Below, piece by piece: positions 34,850 to 46,687 of a stretch of 64,000 bases of DNA. The stretch lies in assembly GCA_013368445.1 (NCBI GenBank), contig JAACJO010000049.1, positions 1 to 64,000 of the forward strand. The letters run 5' to 3'. The notes under the pieces were generated by a model. It saw only the letters and a list, made by a program, of their open reading frames with translations, was not told the origin of the DNA and made no database searches. The first letter of the stretch is position 1. Each line of letters opens with the position of its first letter. Origin of the DNA: Leucocoprinus leucothites (taxonomy: Eukaryota; Basidiomycota; Agaricomycetes; Agaricales; Agaricaceae). Both the position numbers and the translations under genes were made by a program.

Positions 34850-36332
34850 TTATGGCCATTGACACACTAATCTGAGACTGTGGCAAAATATCCATTCTCT
34901 TTGTCTATGGTGTTTTCAGCATGCAAAATGCTTGGTCTCCTCACCACCACAAAAGACAAACACAGACAGTGAACTCAGGATGATACCAAAAGGAAACTTG
35001 CAAGGTGTGCATTACCACCAAAGCAGCACCTGAACATTGAGAAATTATACATACCTTTTCAAAGCCAACTTTCAGCCTTGAACCATGTGTCCTCTGTGTT
35101 TGTTACCCACATATAGCAGCCTCTTTGTCAACAACTAAACAGTTCCATTTATTACCACATCCCGTGCAATGCTGCCTTCAGCCTGGAAAAAGAGAATAAA
35201 AATGTGTCTTTGACAATCTTCCAAGTGAATAATCACACCTCGTATTCTCCCTGGTTTGCCTGAAGCAAACATGTGTGCAAGCATCCCCTACAACTTGCCT
35301 TAGTATCATTGGAGATGACCCTGGATGCAATTGTGAGCATAGATGTAGACAACAAATTCCCCCATGACCCAGATTGGGTAGGAAAACAGGCCCTGAGACA
35401 CTGCATAAAGACAATGATAATGGTGAGATGCAATTTCTCATACAGACAGTCAAGAGAACAATGAACCTTGGCCCAACAAATCAAATGCATTGAGCCTTAG
35501 AACCAAGGAATTAGATGTCAGATTTGATTGCCTATCCAGTAAGGCAGTTCACCAGCTATGCGGTCATAGCAGCACAACTGATCCTGATTTCCCTGATCTT
35601 TCATGTACAGAGATGTGTAATTAGCTTATTGCGGACACCAATTGTAGCTAGTCTTGGTGCATTTGCTAGTTTATCCATAAATATTATGGAATTTGTGGGT
35701 CTGAAGTGATATATTATATGGCAAATCGATCTTATCTCGTGCTACTCTCAGACAGAGGTTGTAGTGGTAGAAAGAGAAACTACTTTCAGCTCAGTTGGCA
35801 GTATTCAGCCGTAGCTACTTTAGGGCAGGCTGAGATCTGTCATGTGTTTAATATGCATGTACCGACATGAGCCTTGATATGGGCATTGGGTGCAGTGGCT
35901 ACTGATCTGCCATTCCCACAGGCTGCATAGGTACCCAGTTTATCAGTACTACCACATGAGCATTGTAAGCCAGCCCTGAATTACCTTCTCCCTAATAGGA
36001 TGAAACACCCCTCTCTGATCCTTTTCTCTACTGCCATGGTTGCATGCTGCTCTGTCATTCTACACATTGTAGTATTCATAATAATTAGTCAATGATAATG
36101 TTATTCATACTGATTTACGGAGACAAGCTTTGAATATGCAATAATGAAATGAGCATTACAAGAGATGACTGAACTGGGTAACCAAATGGGGTACTAAATG
36201 CATTAAACAGATCTACAAGCTAAGAAGCCAACTACATGATAGTCAAACCACACAAAAGTGAATGCCAATGACCTGCTGACAGATCAAGTCAGCATTGCTT
36301 TTCTCTATCAAGTGCGAAAATTCACTAACCTT
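34850..36332. other. No recognisable gene
   Basis: 1.5 kb of CpG-poor DNA. Small minus-strand stretches at 35178-35490 look faintly protein-like (FLYEKLHLTIIIVF, CLHTCLLQANQGEYEV) but overlap in different frames and cannot be assembled. Confidence 0.35.
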
Positions 36333-37235
36333 CTAGTCAAATACATATGGATCTTTATGCTTGCCAGTACCTGCCATGACTTGAACAGAAACACTTTTAC
36401 CCTTGACAGTGTGTGGCTTCTTTGTAACATTCTCGCTTTGCTTGACTTCTGCTCCACCCTCAATCAGTTTTACTGAAATCTTGAGGTTGAGGTTGATCAT
36501 TTGAGCTTTGGACTTGACCTTGTCAATCTTGGAGCATTTGCACTTGAGGGATCCCTCAGTCTGCATGGCTTGGCTTTGGCATTCAATAGGTACTTCTGTC
36601 TGTGTAGCTTGATCTTGGTGCTCGACGGTTGATGGGTTGGGAGGAAGAGGTGAGGGTGATGAGGGAGGTGAAGACGGCAGCAATGGGCTCTCATCTTGGA
36701 ACAATGAGGGTAATGTGTTGAGGTAATCAGCCATATTGTCAGTTAGAATCTTGATCCAATCCTCTATACCCAGGCACTGAGCCTCCTGAAGTTTCTTGGT
36801 CTTGAGCAAGAAGAATGAGTACTTCTTTGATGGGAACCTCCACTCAGACAGGGGAGCAACTTCCATGAAGTATCCCATCATGGAGTTGAATATCTTGACT
36901 GGTTCCTTGATGAAGTCCATCACAGCAAGGAATGCATGATCATCCATGAATGAGATGTGGTCACCCTTTGGATGGATGTAGAAATCTTGTGGCAGCTGAT
37001 TGGCCTAATGACAGTGAGCGCCAATATCATCGTTGATAAATATTGTTGGACTTACCTCTAAGTAGCAGATGATGAGAGCTAAGTGGTTTACAACAACTGG
37101 GCTGGCATTGTAAATCATCTCCAGTTCTGGTGAAGATGAAGTGGGATAGGCCAGGGTACTAGACAAGAAGGAGAGCTCATGGGAGTGGGATGGGTTCACT
37201 GCAGTGGACATGGCAGTATTTGGTGAGGTGGACAT
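36333..37235 (-). pseudogene. Unrecognised protein with Pro-rich linker
   Basis: Minus strand, two pieces. 37005-37235 opens MSTSPNTAMSTAV and has a hydrophobic segment (VVVNHLALIICYLEV). 36333-36947 reads MDDHAFLAVMDFIKEPVKIF, then a Pro/Ser linker (LLPSSPPSSPSPLPPNPS), a duplicated QATQTE/QAMQTE motif and a Lys-rich end (KGKSVSVQVMAGTGKH). The frame between them (QLPQDFYIHPKGDHISF) is plausibly coding, so this may be one gene with a short intron. Family unknown. Confidence 0.3.
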
Positions 37236-38559
37236 AGTGGTATTTAGTGAGCCTCTGAGGTTCCTCTGCCAGCTATATATCTCGTTGTGCAGTGCAAAGA
37301 TATGAAGAATCAGAGCACAAACCAGTATGTTCCTCTCAGTTCAAGCCAAACCAGTTTGAGATCAGTACACTCATGATTTTTCCAGCATTTGGTCTTTGCG
37401 GTTAGAAGCTCCCTCCTTGCCAATGTTAGAAGTGGCAATCTTGTCAGCACCTCTGTCACCAACTAACCTCAACTAGGCAGGGTGTTTCACTCTGCCCATG
37501 GTTTAAGCACAGTCTAATCACAGGTGATTCAGTCAATCCCATTCTATCCATGCTATACACTTCTACCAGGGAAGCCCTCTTTTGGGATAATGAAAAGGAG
37601 ATCCATAAATTTTTAACTAGCTTCACTGGCGACCTCCCATTCAACCACTCTGTATCAAGCATAGAGTAAAAGCAATGTTAATATGCACTGGTATAGGAGA
37701 GGCATCCATAGTGAATGCTGGGAAATGGAGTTGTTTCATAAGTGTTAATAATTTCTTTGATTCACCTCTGATTGATGCTGACCATATTTATTCAGTGCAA
37801 CCCTTGTGGGTGCTATTACTACTCCAAGCCAGTAGTCAATGTTCCTGGTCTCATCAGGAGCAATGAAGATTTTGAGCTCCTCCTTTCAAATCATTGCACC
37901 CTTCAAGTGAATAGCTATTCTTCCAGACCACAAAAATGGAGCATGATCCATGGCTGACCCTACCATTGCAATCTCATCATCTCAATCTCCGCCGATCCTG
38001 CCATCACCCCTCAAATTTTTGTTGTTTGGACAGTGGTGAGGTTTATTCTGTAGTATCAGATTTTTGTTTTATGTGTGTGCATTTAGAATTCTGAGTTACC
38101 AACACTAGTTGCTGTTTTTTCACCTTGGCAGCATGGAACGATATGATTTCACCACATATACATGGGTTGCTGTTTTTAGGCTTGAGTCATTTTTCTGTGG
38201 AGATCATCATGATATATTATTATGATACAAAGACCTTGCTCACTTGGTCAAAATTACAAGGTTTCCTAGCTATATCTAGATTGTTTTTGTTGATTCTTGT
38301 CATGTCCTGGCTCAGATTCCATGTCATAGCCTACATGAAATTAGTATAGCTTACTGCTCGGATTCCCAAAAACAATTAGCAAACAATCATCAAATATTGA
38401 ACTCATACCAACCCTCTCATGTTTCTGTGGACTGTGATGGAATTGATAGATCCTCCGATTTGCCAAAGTTGTGCTTGTCATTGTTCCTTACCCCATGTTT
38501 ATCAGGTATGGGGTGTTCTCTCAAGTATCTGGTATGGCTGAGGTGTACTTTGTATTACC
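37236..38559. other. No recognisable gene
   Basis: CpG-poor, with only short open stretches on both strands and no motif I can name. Confidence 0.35.
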
Positions 38560-40850
38560 CTCCTCTTCTTCCCATTCCAATCTCTCACTTTGACACTTGT
38601 AAAGGCCACACATGGGTCACAAAGGAACAAATGGCAATCCCCCTCTTGATATTGCACAGATCAAGCTTCTCAAAGGACTTGTGAATGAAGCCATTTCCAT
38701 TCGTGCCAATGTCAATGAGGAGGGAAGTACCTATAACACTCTTCAAGACTGGGTCAAAGCCATCACCATTTCTTGATACAACAACCTATCAGCCACCCCC
38801 GCAACTGACTACCAGGAACAAGTGTGTGTGTCTAGTGCTCATTTTTTAGCTCTCCCTTTGACTGGTCTCTAGCAAATTTATTGTTGGTACAAGAACTATT
38901 GCCAACACATCGCTCCAAAGGCCAAGAAGTCAGCAGTACCCAAAACAAATTCACTGACCCCAGCTCAAGGAGAATCATCTGGACGACTCAAGAGTGTCCG
39001 TGACTTGGTTGCCAACAAACACCACGCTGATATCCATGCTGCCACTAAAGAGATGCACAATGGTGCTGGCAAATTCACTGTACATTGGAATAAAGCCTTG
39101 ACAGAGAAAGTTGCATTGATCCTGGAAGACGAGCATGCAAAATACGAGGATGCCATTTGCACTGAAATGGAGCAGTGTAAACTGCCTCCAAGCAAAGCAC
39201 AGATTCTGGCGTAAGTTGTTGCCCTATCACTCAGATACACCTCCCTTACATTTCTTACAGTGAACAAACAGAGTTAAAAACAGTACTCACTTGCCACATC
39301 TGAGAGCTGCTGGGCTGGGAGCAGAAGCAATATGGTGATGCTGTCTGCTTTTTAGCAGTCACTTATCATGATACAAGCAACAATGTTCAGGAGCTAAGGT
39401 GGGTTCAAATTCTCGAGCTCCTCTACATGTATGCTTTACTGATCACACCTTAGCTTTATGATCAGTAACCATCCAGACTCCTTGTCGAGTTATGACCCTT
39501 TCCTTGCTCATTATGAACAGGAAATGGGCGGAGAGCTCAGTGCAACGGTAGGAAGGATGCTTCCCAGTAAGTTAACCATTGCTGTCTTCAACTTTGTGGC
39601 TTACTCAGTAGTGCAGGAAATGAGGTAAATAATCTTCTGCTGTTTGAACAGCTTTCAACAGGTGCACCGGTCATCTCAGAAAGCATTGACTTCGATGCTT
39701 TTCTGTTTGAGGAAGTTCATTCCGTTATGGAACTCTTCTTAAAGAGAGTATGGGGTGAGCAATTGCTCGGTCATATCAAAGTGTGTAATCTGACTGAAGA
39801 CCTGTAGAAGCTAGCCACACCTCTCGCACTCCTAAGAGCATTCCTTGGAATATCCTTGATTCTGTTGAAGAACAAAAGTTGCTTCTCTTGGACCCATCAG
39901 CTTTTGTGTCATTCCCATCCCTGTGTCCATTGAATATGTCCAGATCTTCTATTTTTTTATTTCTCAAGACTGTCTCATCACCTGAACATCAGTTTGCATT
40001 TGTTCATGACACAATGGAGTCATAGGTGTGGTCCTTCTCTGGGCATGCTTTCAGGCTAAAGGAATTTCAGTAGTGAAACTCAGGAGCCCCCATCTCGCGC
40101 AAGTTCCCCCCCTGAGAGACCAGTGATGCCTATCACATCATCACCAGACTTCCTCCCTGTTGATGGGGTAGATACTCTATTTAAAGCAGAGATGAACCCC
40201 TCATTGCCACCATTGAGCAATGTACCTGCTCCAGTTACCCCATCTTTATCTTCTGACTCTCAGATTCAAGAAGAGATACTGTCAGTTCCAAATACTCCCA
40301 AGATGTATCTGAATTCATCTCTACCACACGCTATTGCCCTTACTGCCAATGTCCCTTTAATTACGCCTATCTCTACAATGCCCTCCAGCTCTCCATCTAG
40401 TCACGTCATCTCCTCTGAGCCGGCCTTACCTTTACAGGATGCCCCTGAGTATATCAATTGTGTGCCTTTCACATCAATCTCCGCTTTGTCTATTGTTCCT
40501 GAGCATCCTTCCCTATTAGCACTCCAATCAATTTCATAGATCCTTTTCTTTCTATGACATCGCTCAATGGATCTGCTGTTTGAGCCGGCACTGCCACTAC
40601 TGAACAAACTCCGCCCCCCCAACAACCTGATATCCTTCCCAAGTCAACCAACAAAGCTCCACCTGCCTACCATAAAACATTACCTCAGGTTGTTGCATTC
40701 CAATGCAGTTCAAAGATAGTGGTCAACAAAGTGCACCCTCCACCTCAGAGGTCTCAAAAGTCACTTTGAGATCCAAAAGAGTCTACTAATATGGCCATTC
40801 CATTAACGACAAGGAACCCACCAAATAAATCAAAGAGGTATGTCTATTTG
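38560..40850 (+). pseudogene. Unrecognised multi-exon gene with Ser/Pro-rich C-terminal part
   Basis: Plus-strand exon-like pieces in order: GHTWVTKEQMAIPLLD and NEAISIRANVNEEG (38610-38760), SVRDLVANKHHADIHAA and GKFTVHWNKALTEKVALI up to SKAQIL with a GTAAGT donor (39005-39211), ELLGWEQKQYGDAVCFLA (39260-39400), NHPDSLSSYDPFLAHYEQEM (39455-39560), SESIDFDAFLFEEVHSVM (39660-39750), and a long Ser/Pro/Thr-rich exon (40045-40540). The middle resembles a large unknown family seen in many mushroom genomes ('coiled N-part, alpha/beta middle, disordered tail'). Stops and frame changes make it non-functional. No function can be given. Confidence 0.35.
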
Positions 40851-41119
40851 TTACTCCTAAGTCAGTCCATTACTGGAGGTCACTCTACTTAGGAAATGAG
40901 TCAATGAATGTTGGACCTACAAAGAACAGGAGAATCCCAGTGAGGATGATGTTGATGGGGACACAGCAGCCCATCTGGCTCCAGCACCTAAGCAAAGGTG
41001 ATCCACGGCCAAGAGACCCTTGAATAAACACCAACAAGCAAGGTAATCCAATTGATCACTATTTCTGCCATCTGTGTTCAGAGTCCTTTTATCCTTTCTC
41101 TTGTCACTTGCTAAATTTT

Positions 41120-41580
41120 CAGTCATTACCCATTAATTACTGGCAATAATCGCAGATTTCATTGGATCGTTGATTTCATTGGATTATTGATAATCACAGA
41201 TTTCGCTGGATTATTCTTGATTATTCTTGAGTGTCTGATTAGATAATTGCGGATTTTGCTCGATTATCTTCAGATTATTGTGACTCCTTTACATGTCTAT
41301 TTTTTTCTACTCAGTGCCTCTTCTAATAAAGCTAAATAATCGCAAATATAATCCTGGTTAATGCTGTCCTCTATATGCCATTCTCCTTAAGATAATCCTG
41401 AATAATCATCAGTGAAATCCTGAAATCCTGAATAACCCTGCTCCTGACTTAATAATCCCCCTCCCTGCCCCAACAGCCTACCTGTCCACACCCTGGAGCC
41501 CCTCTAGCAGGGGGATTATAATAATCATAATCGCAAACATTGAAATCGCAATTGCTTGCTATAGTCAAGCCAGGATTATC
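41120..41580. repeat. AATAATC/GATTATT-rich repeat block
   Basis: GATTATT or AATAATC, often as AATAATCGC or TTCATTGGATTATT, recurs many times on both strands over ~450 bp. The ends (CAATAATCGCAGATTTCA... and ...ATAATCGCAAACATTGAAATCGC) share an AATCGCA-type motif. It may be a MITE, but I found no clear target duplication. Confidence 0.5.
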
Positions 41581-41763
41581 TAGGCTTTTGAGACTGATGA
41601 TCCGAGAGCAGAAAGTGAAAGACTCAATGCACCTTGAATGACACCCTCACAGATGGGGTTCCCTCGAGGGTATTGATTCATTGAACCACATTGGTAGTAG
41701 AGCCAAAACAAAACGACATTGTTGATGATCAGGAAGGTGTTTTGCAGGCCTCTCACTAGTCCA

Positions 41764-42269
41764 TTATGAAAGCCTCGTTAATGGAGAAATTGAGGTCAAA
41801 ATACTTCCAGGGTACCAGCTCCTGCCAGCCGGTCCCTCTGATTGGACAAGGTCTATCCCAACCATATGCAATGCTGGAGCAGCATCAAGAAAGCGAAATA
41901 TGTACCCGAGATCAAGATTGCCAAGGCTGTGCCTGAGGCTGATGTCGGTAGGTGTATTATCATAGGTCAGACAAAGCTTGCCTTCTGATCTCCTCATCTT
42001 TATGGCTAAGCCATTCCTACACAATTTCTGCAACAATGTGTGAGGCTATGTGATAGTCATTTATAAGGAAAGCAAGAGGTAGAATCAGTGTCTGGGGTCA
42101 GAAAGGTGAGAAACAATGCACAGAAGATTGTATGCCTTTTGACAAGGTAAGAAAGATGCCAAAGCAATGCCACTGGGGAGAGTTTAAGTACCACTAGGTT
42201 GCTTTGTATCAAGGAAATGGTGAGCTCCATTGTTCTATATTTTTTTCTTTTTTCTTTCCAACTCAGCAA
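41764..42269 (-). other. Possible minus-strand exon remnants
   Basis: 41764-42036 reads as a plausible exon (KLCLTYDNTPTDISLRHSLG, DLGYIFRFLDAAPALHMVG), with another open stretch upstream to 42269. No family recognised; coding status is a guess from composition. Confidence 0.2.
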
Positions 42270-42402
42270 TGAAGGCAGGTGGTAAGTACAGGCTTCCTTA
42301 CACCTTGGGAGTCCTCACTTCTTTGATATGTCACATGAGTGATGTAATGCGACTTGGATTGTTTTTTAAATAGCAACCCCATGCTTCCCCCTCTAAACAT
42401 AA

Positions 42403-43360
42403 ATGGACACCCAACCTGCTTGGAAGGACAAAACCATTCAGAGAATGGACCCCGATACCGGAGCCACTCTTCTGTACCATGCTTGCACTGTCTGTCAGCA
42501 CCTTGCTGTTCCTGTTGAGGATGCAAAGAAGACATGCCAAAAATGCCACACCAAGAACAGTGAGCAAGCAAGGCACAAATGAGAGGAGGTTTATGCTGAA
42601 GCAACACTTCACACACATAATACCGAAGGTCCATCTCCTCAGAACATTGAACCATTGGATCAAGCTGTGAAGCATAAACCTGAAAAAGCTCTGAGAGAGC
42701 CTGAGGGAGAAGAACAACAGCGTGCAATAAAGATGATGAAGGACTTGATCAATATCACTGCTCAGAGGACCTACACAGTGAGGTAGTATTATCTTGCTCT
42801 CTGGTCATCTGTACTCATCACAAGGCAGTCCCTGCAGGAAAGAAGCAATACTGCTCATACTGAGTATTAGAAAGCTTCCTCCTTGTATGATGCTATTAGA
42901 TTCACCTCGACTTCAAGCAGGTCTTACAACTTTGCTGGCTGCCATTCCATCATCAAATCTGACAGTATTGGTCACTATAATTGTGCCTGGATGGTGGTTG
43001 AAGACCTTTGCAAAATTATGAAAATTCCCTTCAAGTGAGCGCTAATCTAGCTATGAATACCACAATCTAACTGTTCTCCAGGAATGACATACCTGCACAA
43101 GGCCATAATAGCAATATTAGGTCTACCCTCAAATATAGCTGTACTTGTAATTTATTTTCCCCAGAGACTCTGTCCTTGTTGACAAGCTCTTCAGGTCAGA
43201 AATCTGCTAGCATCGGCCTAGGAAACGAGAACATCAATGCCACCGATACTGCATGTGGTGGGACTGTTGTTGTCACTGTCCAAAACAATGATCCACACCC
43301 ATTGGGAATTCCAGGGCAACAAATTATTGTTGAGATTATCCACCTATTAGCTTTGATACT
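42403..43360 (+). pseudogene. CxxC zinc-binding-type protein of an unknown Agaricomycete family
   Basis: Starts MDTQPAWKDKTIQRMD, then a four-Cys module (CTVCQHLAVP, CQKCHTKNSEQA) in the first 55 residues, a stop (TGA in RHK*EEVYAE where Arg fits), an acidic/Gln linker (REPEGEEQQ) and INITAQRTYT. After a frame change the second half reads SLYDAIRFTSTSS, YNFAGCHSIIKSD, CAWMVVEDLCKIMKIPFK, then an intron and further exons. 'CxxC...CxxC then a downstream DNA-binding-like block' is a layout I know from lineage-expanded basidiomycete proteins, many of them transposon-associated. The 3' part is interrupted by a solo LTR at 43599. Confidence 0.42.
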
Positions 43361-43593
43361 TATTAGTGAGTGCTGCTTAATTCATCCCTTAATTGTGTAT
43401 AATTTCCTTTGCTAAACTGCCTTAATTGCCTCACTTCTTGTTGATCTTGTTCAGATTGCCAGTGCTCATACACCCAACCCATCAACTCTACCTTAACATT
43501 ACTTTAGCTCATTTGAGATCCATTCCCATTCACACTCAATGTTCCACCACAAGTGACAAATACATCTTGACATTGGAAGCCAGTGATTCCATG

Positions 43594-43598
43594 CTGCT
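43594..43598. repeat. 5-bp target duplication (CTGCT), left
   Basis: CTGCT is repeated exactly at 44157-44161, on the other side of a TG...CA segment. Confidence 0.85.
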
Positions 43599-44156
43599 TG
43601 TTAAGCACGCAAACGCTACGGGTGGGGAGCCGACGTCTAGGACAGGATGGACAGAGGTGGGACAGAGGTAAAGCAGCAACCAATTGTTGGACGTGGAAGC
43701 AGGTCATGGCCTCAACTTATGTGTTGTGCCGACTACTGATGCTTGACCCGGATTTCAGACAAGATAAGAGAGCAGAGGACGAACAGAGAGCAGAGGAAAG
43801 TAGCGTATCGCTAAGTTGATTATCAGACTGAGGAATCTGAATACAAAGTCATGGTACTTATATACAATGCGGAATATAGGATCAGATAAGGAAAACAAGC
43901 AAAGTAGTAAACGGAGAAATAATCAAAGTGGATTCCACAAATTTTACAAGACTAGAAGATATAAAATTTACTATTAAACGGTTGTCAGAAAATTTCAATA
44001 AGGCGGTATGAATTAATAAGATGGAAGATGTTAGAATAAGTCCGAAGGTGAAAGACTGATAAAAACCGATGTAACCAAAATGTGAAAACGGATAGGAGTT
44101 CATGAAAATATACCAAGTCCGAACCGTGAGCCATTATTGAGGCTCGGCTTGTGACA
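43599..44156. mobile_element. Solo LTR (558 bp) with intact target duplication
   Basis: TGTTAAGCACGC...CGGCTTGTGACA, i.e. TGT...ACA ends, flanked on both sides by CTGCT (43594-43598, 44157-44161). It contains many CpG while the DNA on both sides does not, and it has no reading frame. This is the remnant of an LTR retrotransposon after recombination between its LTRs. It is among the youngest insertions in the window. It splits decayed coding sequence (...EASDSMLL | PFWVHPIKGW...). Confidence 0.88.
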
Positions 44157-44161
44157 CTGCT
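44157..44161. repeat. 5-bp target duplication (CTGCT), right
   Basis: Partner of 43594-43598. Confidence 0.85.
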
Positions 44162-44779
44162 GCCCTTTTGGGTTCACCCAATCAAGGGATGGCATTCAAG
44201 CCACTCAGCTACCACCACTTCATATCCCTACATGCACAAAAAAGAAGCCACCAGGCACTGGATAATCAAGCATGGACTTTGGGCTTGCATATCAAGAGAA
44301 GTAATACTGACAGGTCATGTCATGGAAAACCAGAGTAGGCTTGAGGTGTCAGGTGTGTGGTACCCACAATAAGACCGTCATTTGCTTAAACCATAGCATA
44401 AATATACTGTTTGTAAGGTTTAAATTTAGACCCTCATCATTCTACAATAAGGAACTGGATAAAGTACAGAGACCATAGAGAGGATCATAAATCTTCATGT
44501 TTGTGTGCATGATGAGGTGGTGGCTAGATGAACCATAGCACCCCAATGGCACACTAGCCAATATATGACATTGTGGTCTCCGAATTGTATATTCCTTAGT
44601 GCAGTCAATGAGCCGACTTGTATACAAATCACCTGGGGTGCAGAGTCATCAGAGCATTGTTCATTGACTTCTAAATTACCATTCATATGTACACTATTTG
44701 AACATAATGATGTCATCACAAGTCAGGGGTAGAGTAAAATAATCACAAATTACTGAGTTTTGATTAGAAAGTTTGGGTA

Positions 44780-45870
44780 GGTAGAATGTCCTGCAGTCTC
44801 CCCTAGTGTCTCGGTATGGGAAATCGGTGGGACACTCATAAATCTGAGACTACCAGTTACTTCCTCCCTCCCATTGAAATAATCTGTGCCATGGGATACT
44901 CGGTATATGATGAGCAACGAAGCAATCGGCTATAGAGTGAGACCAGATTTATGATTTTGGCTCTCAGCAGTGACTGCATATGGACATACCCGGATTTGGA
45001 TCCACAGTTGAAATGCAACCCCTCCTACAGGTATCAGGGGAACTGACACAATAACAAATAAATCAATAAACATGGCCAAAAGTGCCAATTCCATGAGAAT
45101 GGTCACAACACTTAAGATTGGTCATGCGAGCTTGGGATTATATTGTGCCAGCGCTCACTGGCAATAGAGAATTAAAGCCACAATACTTGAACTTATGAGA
45201 GAGTTGAGGAGGAGTGATATACCAAACTGGACAATGATCAGTTTGTCACCTAGGCCCCCCCTTTTCATAGACATTGAGAAAACCACAATTAGAGTGATCC
45301 CAGTAACTGCATTGAGAAAGTTTGTTTATTCAACATATTCATTCGTGGTATCTGGTGGTGGTACTCACCAAGCATCACAATGTAAACTATCAGAGGAATA
45401 ATCCATAAATATGACCACTTTTTGCCAGAAAGTCCCCTTGCTATAGCCCAGCATTGCCACATCTGATTGTAGGGGGAAGGAACTGTCAGTTGGGCAAATA
45501 GCTGATCTCTTGAAAAAACTGACCAGAAGTCCATCAGTCAGAAAGTTTACAATTAGGAACATAATGTCAACCCTTCCAAGATAGGGATTAAGTGGCTGAA
45601 TGTGATCACCCTGGCATGTTTGATCCAGGACACCATCTATTGTTACTTTGATATCCATTGCTTCTGCAATAGTCAGTACTGCTGTTATCAAGATGTATAT
45701 TGACAGTCTCAACATAACCAATAACTTTCCATCACCTCACTTGCACAGTGTAGTCAAACAGTTGTAGGCCAGCATGATGAGAAATCCATAACAAACACCT
45801 GAAAGGATGGAGCCCATGAGCCAGCACATTTTGATGAAGCACACAGTATAATGCAGTCAGCATGCAATGG
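44780..45870 (-). pseudogene. Agaricomycete-type seven-helix membrane protein, decayed
   Basis: Minus strand, multi-exon. Hydrophobic segments in order: WLMGSILSGVCYGFLIML (from about 45838), a SIYILITAVLTIAEAMD block, DIMFLIVNFLTDGLLV, WSYLWIIPLIVYIVMLG with a GTGAGT donor, VTGITLIVVFSMSM, KLIIVQFGISLLLNSLI, VVTILMELALLAMFIDLFVI, and PIASLLIIYRVSHG, followed by a Ser/Thr-rich tail (TETLGETAGHST). 'NFLTDGLL', 'L-ME-ALLA' and a final 'IAP-LII-RV--G' are the landmarks of a large family of plasma-membrane proteins of unknown function in mushrooms. Two TGA codons in CQ*ALAQYNPKLA*PILS sit where Arg is expected. This is a host gene, not a transposon protein. Confidence 0.6.
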
Positions 45871-45938
45871 CCAACGTTGGCCATAGCAGTGGAGAGGGAG
45901 AAAGAAATGGGGCTTAGTGAAGTCTCCCAGAATGATTA

Positions 45939-46685
45939 CAGTTGACTCTGTTCTAACTGATAGCTATCATAACTGATAGTTTGCCTAACTGATAGCTCAA
46001 GGGTGTGACAGAGTTGGTTAGTAGGGATTTTGGCCAAAAACTGATAACTCTGTCAAAAGTAAAACTGATAGCTCTCCTGAGCCAAAAAACTGATTGCACC
46101 CAACAGGCACTCAGTGTAAAACCCAGAAAAGTCTTTGAGTAACCCTGAAAGTCAAGTGTTGACAATATTGTATAGTAGTATAGAGTCCAACAATAATATT
46201 TTTTCTCCTCCCTGCCTGATCTTGTCCAACCCAGCTCCTAAAGCCGCAGCCAAGGCCACTGAGAATCAGATCACATCTCATGGTATAGGTGATATTACTA
46301 AAGACCAGGAAGTGGCTCCCATTCCAGCCATTGGTAAGTGCAAGAAGCTTGAAAAATGATCAGAAATTATCTCATAGCAGGCTCAGATGACTCCCTTTGC
46401 CAACATATTGAGCTCTCCCTCAAACCTCTGTACAGGAAGCTTCATTCAGATGCCTTTATTGGCCTTCAGGACACTTCTATTACTGATTTCTTTCCCTATA
46501 TATAGTTCTTTGTGCACTGCTAGAATAATTCTGCTCAATTTCATGTGCCTTTTCTTGGCACTTATTGTGGTGGACCAGCCTGAAAAAAATTATGTAATAA
46601 ATGCCTATTTCTCGAAACTGATACTTGCTAAAACTGATAGCCTGAGGGCATGCCTGAGAGCTATCAGTTAGAACAGAGTCAACTG
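45939..46685. mobile_element. pogo-derived non-autonomous element (TA target)
   Basis: 747 bp. Left end CAGTTGACTCTGTTCTAACT at 45939; right end is its inverse (AGTTAGAACAGAGTCAACTG) finishing at 46685; TA flanks both (45937-45938, 46686-46687). The subterminal parts hold several copies of ACTGATAG in both arms. The interior has a short coding trace ending TSITDFFPYI, the sort of tail found at the C-terminus of pogo/Tigger transposases, so this looks like an internally deleted pogo element. Confidence 0.78.
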
Positions 46686-46687
46686 TA

